Source: Eremophila alpestris peregrina (Eukaryota; Chordata; Aves; Passeriformes; Alaudidae). Taken from it: DNA of 64,000 nt. The number at the start of each line of letters is the position of its first letter. Positions within the stretch are counted from its first letter, which is position 1. The notes under the pieces were generated by a model, which saw only the letters and a program-made list of their open reading frames with translations, was not told the origin of the DNA and ran no database searches. The position numbers were made by a program, and so were the translations under genes. The stretch covers positions 9,306,927-9,370,926 of the forward strand of contig WMCF01000018.1 in assembly GCA_009792885.1 (NCBI GenBank), written 5' to 3'. Positions 40,201 to 46,905 of the stretch are shown in pieces.

Positions 40201-43200
40201 AGCAATTTGTTGCCAGTGAGATAGGAACCTACTGGAAACTGGCCAAAATATAGGATACTGTGCTAAAAATTAGCAGAAAACTGATCCAATAGACAAAGGC
40301 TATTTCATGCAAGGAGATTTGGAGGACTACTCACTTTTTTTAAATCTCTGGAAATTACATATTGTTGAAACAAGCAATTTCTAAAAATGGTGTGGTCTCT
40401 TCCATACTGTTTTGACCAAGTGACAAGTTTGTACACAAGCAAGTTTCACAAACTTTTGCATAAGGATTGGTCATCCTAACCCTGTTCCCTACTGAGGTCC
40501 CACACAGATGGAAAAATTTACATCAAGAATTGACTCCAAATGGACTGCACTTCGAAGCAGATGTTGCACCCTTAACCACGTTAGAGAGAAGAGATATGTT
40601 TTGGAAAATTCTTCCCAAAGCATGAGAACAAATCACAAACTCAAGCAGTTGCTTTATCCATCTGAAAACACAAGACATACAGTTTTTCTCTGTACAAATA
40701 TGCAAAAGAGCAAAGACCAAATGCAGCTACTTCAGCATTTGATCACTCTCTACTGCTTTTTTGGTCCATGTTTTTAAAACAGTATGTTACATTCACACAC
40801 AAAAAAAAAAACCCTCTGAAAAGATAACTATGAGATGATTAAAAATAGCAGAAAGCTTTGAGAAAGCCCTGTAAACAAACAAATAGCCTCTGTAAATAGA
40901 ACACTTTCTCTGACACCTAAGAGGCAGAATAACCAGGCTACTGCTGCCAGAATACCTGTGATGCCAGGCTGCCATGGCAGACTCTATTATCATTATTACA
41001 AGTGTGTCTGAGGAACTCACAACACGAGTTCTTCATGAAGATTTGGGAAAGCACTTTTGAAACTGAGGGATGGGAATGAAACAGACATGAAGGAGAAAAT
41101 ATCAAATAGAAAAATTGTCTGCACAATTTACCCAAGAGCACCAGCAGGCACTATAAGAATAAAAAGTACAGTAGAGCCATTGGGTTTCTTGAGCCTGTGA
41201 TTATGAACAACAGTTAATTAACTCAGGTTCCTTAGACCCAGAACAGCAATTAAAATAATGCCTGTTCACGTCTCACATGTGAAGAGCACAGGTAATACTT
41301 GGCTAAAACAATTCACTAGGCATCAGAAAAATAAAGAGAGAGGAAACATAGCATGTTCTGAGGCTCCAGCTATCTTTAATAGCAACATCATCAAAAAACA
41401 ACTTAAGCTTCAAGTTTTAAGACCCAGTCCAGCTCACTTCTCCAAGAAATCAAGTACTTACCTCTAAACTCATCCACAAGACTTTGCCAAAGTACTTTTT
41501 CTTTACTAAAAAGGAATGGCTTCAATAAAATACACACCCAAACCAGAAGCACTCCTCAGTGTCTGCAAATACATTGAAGAGAGGTATTTTAAAATACCTT
41601 TGTTTTGCCCACCCACCTACCACAGTTCTGATGTCCCACAGCTAAATGCCAATTAATAAAACTAGTTATGAAGTTGAAAGCTATTTAAAACAGCAACACA
41701 AAAAGGTCTGGTAGTCCTAAGAAGCTAAAAATAGCATGCCCTTCTCCACAAAAAGTGACAGCAATGTGTAAACCGATCACGAGGATAACCTCACACAGAG
41801 AAAATCAAGATGTAGTGCAACAAAATTGCACTACGTCATTTGCAAATACTAATGGAAAAGATTATAGCAAATTATTAACCATTTCTGCAAGATTTGTGCA
41901 TAGAGTGAACAGTTTATGGGAAAGGAAATTCAAGTAACCTATATCCAACAGACCAAAGGAACATTGTCCTTCCTTGCTATAAAAATATTTTTCTCTCTGA
42001 AGGTCTGTAACTATTTTTTATATACCTGTTCTTACTCTTTTTTTTAGAGGAGTTCTGGCATTTTACAGGACTGAGGCATGTGGCTGCAAATAACAGTAAA
42101 TTAAGCCAGACTCGTCATGCACAAAACAACAACAAAACCATTCTTTTAACAAACGTCTTAAAACCCCTTACATGAAAAAAAGGTGGATTAGTGGCTGGAC
42201 AGAACACCTCATTCAGTACCAGAGATTTAAGTAGAGAAGTGTCTTTTGTATACACGATGCCCCATAGTACATGTCTGCATATACCTTTCCATTTCTGATA
42301 TGCTCTTCCAAATTTTTCATCTGAAAGCCCTTTCATTAATAATTTGAATGAATTGTTTGAAGCCTGTAACACAAAGTAGATTCATTCTAACAATAAAAAG
42401 GTTTTCAGCCCACACAGAGGAAAATTCCAGAGCCTGCGTTATCAATGAGTCAAGCTACTTCTTCTGGCTGCTTTTGTTCAGCCTCATTTCATCCTGAATT
42501 CTGCAAGATAACTTATTTCACATTCAGTAGTCTCTTTGCTGAAAAGACATCCATTTTTGAGTGCCCTACAAAAGAGTCAAGCACAAGTCCCACCAGCAGA
42601 GATATCAGATTGTCTCCTGTTAATCAAGATCACTTGGAGGCATTGAAAAACCAACGTGCATCATTTGGGGACTATCCGAACCATTCCTGAAACAAAACAA
42701 TATACATGTCCGTTCCTCACCCCCAAAACCCATTAGCTTTACCCATGCAAGCACTAAACAGACTTTAGAAATTCTACTTCAATTATTATTTATTAGAAAG
42801 GACAAAAATAAGCAATGTCCTATCCTTACTTATTCTGTGTAACTGTTGGCCATCAATAGCTACTGCTAGTGTAACACTGGAATTACTCCACAAACTGAAA
42901 GCCGAGGGGTTCTCCTGCAAAAGGCAGCTTTGGCATTTAATCCACTTCCTGGGTTTTATAGTTTTTACTGTACCCTTTTTAAAGGATCCACCCAGACATC
43001 CCATTTCTCTCAAAACTATCAAGTAGTAATCCTGTAATATCAACAGATCTGTGGAGAACAGATATATATAACATTTTCAGCAAATATATAGAAGAAACAT
43101 GAGAAACTACCAAGAAGTTATCTAAAGAGCAAGCAGAATTACACACAAGGTAGAACCTGGTCTCTATTCTACTTCCAAAGTCTCCAGCTGTGAACTCCAG

Positions 43201-44612
43201 TATTTCCCACTGAGGAAACAGAGCTGGATTCTGGAAAGCTAAGGTATAAGCAGAAACAGGCAAAGATTTCTGAAACTTTAATGACAATTTAATATAGACA
43301 TATTTCAAAATGTGACACACTGTTTTGGGAAAAGGCAATGTGGCACCACAACACTGGAAATGCTTCCTGCGGTTACCTAGGGATTGGGGTTTCTTGATTT
43401 GGTTGGATTAGTTTGGGGTTTGGTTTTTTAAAGATTCTTCAGTTCAGGAAATTTTAAAGATAGCTTTCCAAGCATTCAAGAAATTAAAACAGCGTTGCAA
43501 ATTCCCTGCAGAGGAAAGGCTAAATTAATGCAATCAGTGACACCGACTCTGACAAGTAAAGCCACTGCATGAATAGTTACGCATGGACCGGTGCTTCACT
43601 TCCTCTCCTCGGAGCTGTCTGTAAGTGTTGGGCCAAAGGAAAGGCATTAATTAGCAAAGCACACCACAGATTCAGTATTACCTTCATTACAACTCCCTCT
43701 GACACCTCCCCCGCTAAGGTACAGCAGGACTGGATGCTGAATGGGTTTTCTCTAGCACAAGAGAGGTAGGACAGACCCGCTCCTGAAACGCCTCCCAAGC
43801 ACAGCCTCTGCAGTTCAGAGTCACTCCTGCCCTCAAATACTTGAGTTACAAAACTTACGCTTTGGTTAAGTATGGAATAAATCTCACACTGATCCGAGAG
43901 AGGCGAAGGGATGACCAAGGGCATCACTGGAGCAAGGCAGCGCGCTCCCACCTCAGTTGAAAATGCTAAAACTGGGGACAGCTGGTTCCAGACAGGGAGA
44001 GGAGGCAGGAGCCCGCAGCGAGAGCGGCCCGGGGGCAGGGGAGCTGTGCCCGCTGGGCTCCGTGTCCATGCTCGGCACCGCACCCACAGGACTGGCCCCG
44101 GCTCGGGCATCTCCGCCAGCCGCCCCAGGTACGGTCCCTGCGCCGCTCTCAGGGCGGGCTCCCGGCTCCTCTCCCGTTCCGAAACCAGCCGTCCCCAATT
44201 TTAGCACTTGCATCATGCAATACTTCAAAGCCAGAGGACACAAACGAAAACGGGTCCCGAGAGGCGAAAAGGGCACACAGAAACACGCACGGCGGGGACA
44301 CGGCAGGGCTGCCCCGCTCCGCGCTCCAGCAGGATGGAAGGGCAGGAGGGGGAGCGGGAGGACGAGAGCGATGGGCACCAGCCCGCTGAAGGCCGGAGGG
44401 GAGCGAAACACTCAGCAAGCTGAAGGGGCACCGGGACACACGGCAGGAGCGCGGCCCCGTGAGAGGAGCGCTCGCCGGCAGCGGGAGGCGGCGGAGCGGC
44501 GCGGCGCGCAGACACCCCCCCGTCCCCAGCACGGGGACCGGCGGCCGGTCCCCCCTGCCCGCACTCACCCGGTGCCGCCGTCGATCACGCAGGGCGGCAG
44601 ACAGCTCGCCAT
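19121..44612 (-). CDS. ACTR3B: Actin-related protein 3B (Arp2/3 complex subunit), complete, 12 coding exons
   Basis: Arp3B is an Arp3 paralogue. With Arp2 it forms the actin-like dimer in the cytoplasmic Arp2/3 complex, which nucleates branched actin filaments. Twelve minus-strand exons join in frame to 418 codons, the length I recall for vertebrate Arp3B. Actin-fold elements seen: phosphate-1 loop at residues 11-15 (DGGTG), actin-like signature at 111-123 (LMTEPPLNTPENR), Gln144 and His176 matching actin catalytic Gln137/His161, phosphate-2 loop 169-173 (DSGDG), adenine-site Lys228/Glu229, and SGGST at 322-326. Arp3B rather than Arp3 is indicated by KYCYICPDIVKEFAKYD (230-246) and DYEEYGP near the C-terminus. 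Coding joins: 44612-44569, 37254-37199, 35370-35246, 34321-34211, 33847-33752, 33597-33490, 32249-32106, 31521-31348, 28952-28860, 20395-20270, 19877-19794, 19216-19121. Odd: residue 12 is Gly where I recall Cys. No frameshift or stop breaks the frame. Confidence 0.97.
19217..19793 (-). other. ACTR3B: ACTR3B intron 11
   Basis: 577-nt intron with GTAAGT donor at 19793 and AG acceptor. No further feature seen. Confidence 0.9.
19794..19877 (-). CDS. ACTR3B: ACTR3B coding exon 11 (residues 360-387)
   Basis: An 84-nt in-frame exon, PKPVEVQVITHHMQRY then AVWFGGSMLAST. The WFGGSMLAS block matches WIGGSILAS of actin in subdomain 1. Acceptor AG is at 19879-19878 and donor GTAAGT at 19793. Confidence 0.97.
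20270..20395 (-). CDS. ACTR3B: ACTR3B coding exon 10 (residues 318-359)
   Basis: A 126-nt in-frame exon, NVVLSGGSTMFRDFGRRLQ through ELSGGRIK. It holds the adenosine-site motif SGGST at residues 322-326. Val, Arg and Ile in RVVDARLRL and GGRIK are Arp3B-type residues. Acceptor AG is at 20397-20396 and donor GTGAGT at 20269. Intron 9 upstream is the longest, about 8.5 kb. Confidence 0.97.
22646..22670. repeat. Poly(A) tract with ambiguous base
   Basis: An A-run interrupted by an N at 22656, the only ambiguous base I noticed in the window. It reflects sequencing uncertainty in a homopolymer. Confidence 0.95.
23083..23150 (-). mobile_element. CR1 LINE 3'-end fragment (short)
   Basis: ATCACAAAATTATTAAGGGT followed by GGAAAAGACCTCTAAGAACATCGAG matches the reverse complement of a CR1 3' tail (usual form AGAATCAT.AAGGTTGGAAAAGACCTCTAAGATCAT). 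The remaining length is uncertain. Confidence 0.65.
28328..28646 (+). mobile_element. Solo LTR of an endogenous retrovirus (probable), antisense in ACTR3B intron 9
   Basis: Promoter and poly(A) signals are arranged as in an LTR: CCAAT at 28485-28489 and 28518-28522, TATAAAAA at 28549-28556, AATAAA at 28574-28579, then a U5-like TTTTGCCTTCTGAAATATTG and an end at CTACAACA. Proposed ends are TG (28328) and CA (28646), about 319 bp. The flanks ATCCCTC and ATCTCCTC could be a decayed target duplication, but that is weak. No internal retroviral genes adjoin it, so it is a recombined solo LTR. It is opposite to ACTR3B and 210 bp from exon 9. Left boundary approximate. Confidence 0.7.
28860..28952 (-). 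CDS. ACTR3B: ACTR3B coding exon 9 (residues 287-317)
   Basis: A 93-nt in-frame exon, FANPDFMESISDVVDEVIQN through DVRRPLYK. FMESISDVVD is Arp3B-like (Arp3 has FTQPISEVVD as I recall). Acceptor AG is at 28954-28953 and donor GTATGG at 28859. A solo-LTR-like element lies about 210 bp into the following intron in the opposite orientation. Confidence 0.97.
28953..31347 (-). other. ACTR3B: ACTR3B intron 8 (2.4 kb)
   Basis: AT-rich intron. A small CR1-like piece is possible near exon 8. No exon-like sequence otherwise. Confidence 0.85.
31185..31235 (+). mobile_element. Possible CR1 fragment
   Basis: TTAGACTGGACATCAGAAAAAC followed by ACTTTTCTGCTGTG resembles the CR1 stretch usually read as AGATTGGATATTAGGAAAAATTTCTTCACTG. 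It is short and diverged, so identification is tentative. Confidence 0.45.
31348..31521 (-). CDS. ACTR3B: ACTR3B coding exon 8 (residues 229-286)
   Basis: A 174-nt exon and the most diagnostic one for Arp3B versus Arp3: it reads EKYCYICPDIVKEFAKYD early on, where Arp3 has Ser, Val, Leu and Asn substitutions as I recall. It continues through WIKQYTGINAIN and VGYERFLGPEIFFHPE, which includes an Arp3-specific insertion relative to actin. Acceptor AG is at 31523-31522 and donor GTGAGA at 31347. A short CR1-like fragment lies in the downstream intron sequence. Confidence 0.97.
31522..33489 (-). other. ACTR3B: ACTR3B introns 7 and 6 (flanking exon 7)
   Basis: Intron 7 is 584 nt (31522-32105) and intron 6 is 1,240 nt (32250-33489). 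Both are AT-rich with no element recognised. Confidence 0.85.
32106..32249 (-). CDS. ACTR3B: ACTR3B coding exon 7 (residues 181-228)
   Basis: A 144-nt in-frame exon, [21 protein letters not shown] through LETAKAIK, encoding subdomains 3 and 4. It ends at Lys228, and Glu229 opens exon 8, so the adenine-contacting Lys-Glu pair straddles the intron. Acceptor AG is at 32251-32250 and donor GTACAC at 32105. Confidence 0.97.
33490..33597 (-). CDS. ACTR3B: ACTR3B coding exon 6 (residues 145-180)
   Basis: A 108-nt in-frame exon starting AVLALAASWTSRQVGERT. It carries the phosphate-2 loop DSGDG at residues 169-173, followed by His176. Acceptor AG is at 33599-33598 and donor GTAAGC at 33489. The intron between this exon and exon 5 is only 154 nt, the shortest in the gene. 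Confidence 0.97.
33752..33847 (-). CDS. ACTR3B: ACTR3B coding exon 5 (residues 113-144)
   Basis: A 96-nt in-frame exon, TEPPLNTPENRE through LYIAVQ. With Leu111-Met112 of exon 4 it completes the actin-like family signature. Its last residue, Gln144, corresponds to the actin residue that positions the attacking water for ATP hydrolysis. Acceptor AG is at 33849-33848 and donor GTGAAC at 33751. Intron 4 is 363 nt. Confidence 0.97.
34211..34321 (-). CDS. ACTR3B: ACTR3B coding exon 4 (residues 76-112)
   Basis: A 111-nt in-frame exon, WPIRHGIVEDWD through DHYFLM. Acceptor is AG at 34323-34322 and donor GTGAGT at 34210. The WPIRHGI-DWD block matches the WPIEHGI-NWD block of actin in subdomain 1. 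Confidence 0.97.
35246..35370 (-). CDS. ACTR3B: ACTR3B coding exon 3 (residues 34-75)
   Basis: A 125-nt exon with acceptor AG at 35372-35371 and donor GTGAGC-type at 35245. It covers subdomain 2, the region of the actin DNase loop. It includes KVGDQAQRRVMKG and ends DKPTYATK. Residues VGDQ and VMKG resemble the Arp3 form more than mammalian Arp3B as I recall it, probably retained ancestral states. Confidence 0.96.
37199..37254 (-). CDS. ACTR3B: ACTR3B coding exon 2 (residues 15-34)
   Basis: A 56-nt exon between acceptor AG at 37256-37255 and donor GTGAGT at 37198. It completes Gly15, reads YTKLGYAGNTEPQFIIPS, and gives the first base of Cys34. This is the beta-hairpin after the phosphate-1 loop, equivalent to the KAGFAGD stretch of actin. 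Intron 1 upstream is about 7.3 kb. Confidence 0.96.
41740..41935. promoter_or_regulatory. Candidate intronic enhancer with palindromic motif cluster
   Basis: Three CpG sites in otherwise CpG-poor sequence, a hairpin (GTAGTGCAA 41812-41820, loop CAAAA, TTGCACTAC 41826-41834) and, next to it, TACGTCA (CRE-like) and the palindrome ATTTGCAAAT (octamer/POU-like) at 41838-41847. The density of motifs suggests a regulatory element in intron 1. This is inference from motifs only. Confidence 0.35.
43965..44205. repeat. Foldback inverted repeat in CpG island (63-bp arms)
   Basis: The left arm 43965-44027 and the reverse complement of the right arm 44143-44205 align without gaps. By eye, 52 of 63 positions match. 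Both begin GCTAAAA, share TGGGGAC, GCTGGTT, GGGAGAGGAG and GGAGCCCGC, and end GAGAGCGG. The spacer is 115 nt. The structure lies at the start of ACTR3B intron 1, about 360-600 bp after the exon 1 donor. It explains why similar protein-like strings appear in open frames on both strands here. Origin unknown. Confidence 0.75.
44569..44612 (-). CDS. ACTR3B: ACTR3B coding exon 1 (residues 1-14 plus part of 15)
   Basis: Starts at ATG 44612-44610 and reads MASCLPPCVIDGGT, then two bases of Gly15 before the donor GTGAGT at 44568. It encodes the N-terminal strand and the phosphate-1 loop, which contacts the nucleotide phosphates in the actin fold. The start is chosen because it gives the expected N-terminus; an upstream in-frame ATG at 44684 is cut off by a TAG at 44639-44637. 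Residue 12 is Gly (codon GGC) where I recall Cys in mammalian Arp3 and Arp3B. The exon lies in the CpG island. Confidence 0.93.
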
Positions 44613-44758
44613 GCTGCGGGGCCGGCAGTGCGGGCCCTACGCCACCATCCGGGCGGCCGCCGGCTCCCCCGGCGCGGGCTCCATGCGGGCGGGCCCGCAG
44701 CGGCCGCCGCCAGCGCCGCCCCCCGCGCCTGCGCCGCCGCCCGCGCCCGGGCCGCCAT
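44585..44758 (-). other. Upstream ORF in ACTR3B leader (57 codons, overlapping the start)
   Basis: If transcription starts above 44758, an ATG at 44758-44756 opens a 57-residue Ala/Arg-rich frame. It ends past the main start in another frame, so it would reduce initiation at 44612. A second upstream ATG at 44684-44682 opens a 15-residue frame ended by TAG at 44639-44637. Both matter only if the leader extends that far. The Ala/Arg composition reflects GC-rich DNA, so I do not claim a functional peptide. Confidence 0.3.
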
Positions 44759-44804
44759 GTCGGGTGAGGGCCCGCCCGCGGGCGCGGGGTGAGCCGGCAG
44801 CCCG

Positions 44805-44836
44805 TGAGGGGCCGTGTTTGTGAGGGGCCGTGTTTG
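44805..44836. repeat. 16-bp perfect tandem duplication at promoter edge
   Basis: TGAGGGGCCGTGTTTG occurs twice in direct succession at 44805-44820 and 44821-44836, just upstream of the expected ACTR3B transcription start. It may vary in copy number between individuals. Confidence 0.85.
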
Positions 44837-44885
44837 TGTGAGACAGCTGTACTCGGGGCTGCGGGATGAACTCGGCACTGCCGAC

Positions 44886-45065
44886 TCAGTATGGTTGGGA
44901 AAGAGCGCAGATCTCCTCGAGTCCAGCCTACCACCCAGCACGACCGGACCAGTGTTTCCTAAAACACCTCCAGGGATGGTGGCTCCACCACCTGCCTGGG
45001 TTGCCCATTCCTAACTGTACTCCCGTTCCCCAGAATGGACATCTCTGTATTATGAACCCTGTGCT
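44886..45065 (-). mobile_element. CR1 LINE 3' region fragment
   Basis: Contains CTCGAGTCCAGCC, then AACACCTCCAGGGATGGTGG, CTCCACCACCTGCCTGGG and GCCCATTCC. These match the reverse complement of CR1 3' sequence in order. It begins within about 50 bp of the CpG-island edge, upstream of the ACTR3B promoter. Confidence 0.85.
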
Positions 45066-45244
45066 CAAGCAGCCACTAGACACTGTGAAGAAAATAACCC
45101 CAGCTAAAGCCAACACGTTCCTCTCGTTGTTCCACATCACTGACATCATACAGAGGTCCCACACTCACCCTCCTGCTTGTGAGAGCACTCCTTCACCCAT
45201 GTCAACCAGGGGCCCTGCTGCATAGCCTGACATGATGGATTTCA

Positions 45245-45498
45245 TTAGCTCAAAAATCTTTTTTAGTTCGATATTTAAAAATTTAGGTTGGCTATTAGGA
45301 AGAGAGCAACCAAGAGAGTGGTTGGGTGCTGGAACAGAGTCCCCAGGAAAGTGGTGACAGCACCAGCCTGACAGAGCTCAAGAAATGTTTGGGAAATGCT
45401 CTCGGGCATGTGGTGTGGCTCTTGGGGATGTCCTGTACAGGAGTTGGCCTTGATGATTCTTGTGGGTCCCTTCCAGCTCAGGATATTTTGTGATTCTT
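45245..45498 (+). mobile_element. CR1 LINE 3' end
   Basis: Reads GGTTGGGTGCTGGAACAGAG, CCCCAGGAAAGTGGTGACAG, GCTCTCGGGCATGTGGTGTG, then TTGATGATTCTTGTGGGTCCC, CTTCCAGCTCAGGATATTTTG and TGATTCTT. This is the CR1 3' UTR ending at its terminal ATTCTNTGATTCT-type repeat. It faces the minus-strand CR1 piece 180 bp away, so two opposite CR1 remnants sit side by side upstream of ACTR3B. Confidence 0.9.
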
Positions 45499-46787
45499 CC
45501 AAGCTACATATGATAGCAAAGGCTACAATGCATGTTGCAGGGGGAATAAAAGGCTCACCACCCCCGAGCAAACCCTGCAGGTGCTGCTGCCCCTTAGAGC
45601 AAGACCTGCCTCGGTTCACGTCTCAGTGAAGGTGGGGTTTGCCCCCGGAAAAAAACACCAGCGTGGAACCAATCACTTGTAAAAACACAAAACATTGTTT
45701 CTTTGGGTGCAGGTGGCTGCGCTACAGCCCACAGATCCTCCAGGTCAGCCCAGAATACCATGTACTGGTACACTTGAGCACTTCAAACAAAAAAAAAAAA
45801 AAACAAAAAAAAAATTAGGCTGCAACAAACATCACCTGCAAAGTTGTTGACATCTAATTTGCATACAGGATAATGGTGTGTGACTCAGCCCTGGTCACAC
45901 TGGGAGTGCGTGGTGATGCCAGAAATAGCTCCTCCAGATGCCTTGGCCTGAGCAGGAACTACAGAGCAAGCATGTCTCCTGTGAGGGGGCAGTTTCCTAT
46001 CCCCAGCTCCATGTTACTTTACCAGCAGCTCGTGCTGACTGAAGGCCTGTGGAAGAAAATTAATGAGATGCATCTCTGGTCCTCATACCCAGTGTTGGTG
46101 TGATGGCTATAGACTGTGCATATGTCCTGGGGGGGTTGTTCTGCCGTTTGCCACAAACTGAGCACACTCGCTCAACATATTTGTTCACTCTGTTCCCCTT
46201 GGAGATTTTGGAAGATACAGAGCATGATGGAAGGGAGCCCAATTTGCTTGTTGGATGGGCTTCCTTCTCGCTGGGTTGAAACAGCGAATGTTCAGACTCT
46301 AATAAGTACCTCCAGAGCTGGGGACTGGAGCGTGATGGAAATTGTCTGCCCCCCCCCCCTTGTCTGGCCAGTGAAATCAAACAGCACATGGAAGGCACTG
46401 CTTTAGCATCCAACAGATAAAAGAAAGAATATGCTTTGACTTTCTTGGCCAAAATTTCCCCTCTCCCATGCTGTTGCACAATATGCTGCACTGGGCTCAG
46501 AGAATATTGCTCGTATGCTATATGGGCGCATCACCATAAACTTTCTTATAATTCTCAACTTTCATTTCACTTTATTTTTTTTTTTAAGAAGCTGCTAGCT
46601 GTTACAGCTGAGGAGAGAGAACACCTCGTCTGGAAAAGGGTATTGCAATAGCTCACGTGCAGCTTACAGGCTCTCTCAATTTGCAAACAGCTGCAGAGGT
46701 TTGAAACATTTGTGCCCCGCCGTTCTCTTTCCAAGCTGTTTATAGAGTCCCTTGGGCATTGATTACTACCCGGGTAGCTCTCCCAGC

Positions 46788-46905
46788 TGTTTGAGTGCTC
46801 CCTAACCCACTTCAAGCAGAATTAGCTGAGTTCAAACAATTTAAATAGGAGCCATACACTAACTGTGTTGATTGTGCCTGAAGTGGGTCAGGGAGCACTC
46901 AAACA
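46788..46905. repeat. Near-perfect 31-bp inverted repeat with 56-nt spacer
   Basis: Left arm 46788-46818 and right arm 46875-46905 are complementary at 29 of 31 positions. They share GTTTGAGTGCTCCCT and ACCCACTTCA in opposite orientation. No transposase, terminal duplication or known repeat family is evident. Confidence 0.85.

Larger units (their letters stand above)
37255..44568 (-). other. ACTR3B: ACTR3B intron 1 (7.3 kb)
   Basis: Its first ~0.65 kb is CpG island with the foldback repeat; the rest is AT-rich. A conserved-looking motif cluster lies near 41.8 kb. No transposon was recognised with confidence. Confidence 0.85.
43900..44850. promoter_or_regulatory. CpG-island promoter of ACTR3B
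   Basis: This is the one strongly GC-rich, CpG-dense block in the window, with AT-rich sequence on both sides. It covers ACTR3B exon 1 and the first ~0.65 kb of intron 1. No TATA box is seen. There are GC boxes (CCCGCCC near 44771), an NRF1-like GCGCCTGCGC at 44725-44734 and a YY1-like GCCGCCATGT at 44751-44760. This fits a broad housekeeping-type promoter. The transcription start is not visible but is probably between about 44650 and 44850. Confidence 0.8.

Noticed and set aside
43577..44110. 177-codon minus-strand open frame at the CpG-island edge
   Set aside because: Lies in ACTR3B intron 1. No protein family resemblance, and composition changes with local GC.
43957..44823. 288-codon open frame on the plus strand in the CpG island
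   Set aside because: Low-complexity Pro/Ala/Arg/Gly composition in GC-rich DNA where stops are rare. It is antisense to ACTR3B exon 1 and has no recognisable domain. The foldback repeat accounts for the matching frames on the other strand.
44149..44934. 261-codon open frame on the minus strand across ACTR3B exon 1
   Set aside because: Reads exon 1 and intron 1 in the wrong frame. Composition is that of GC-rich non-coding DNA.
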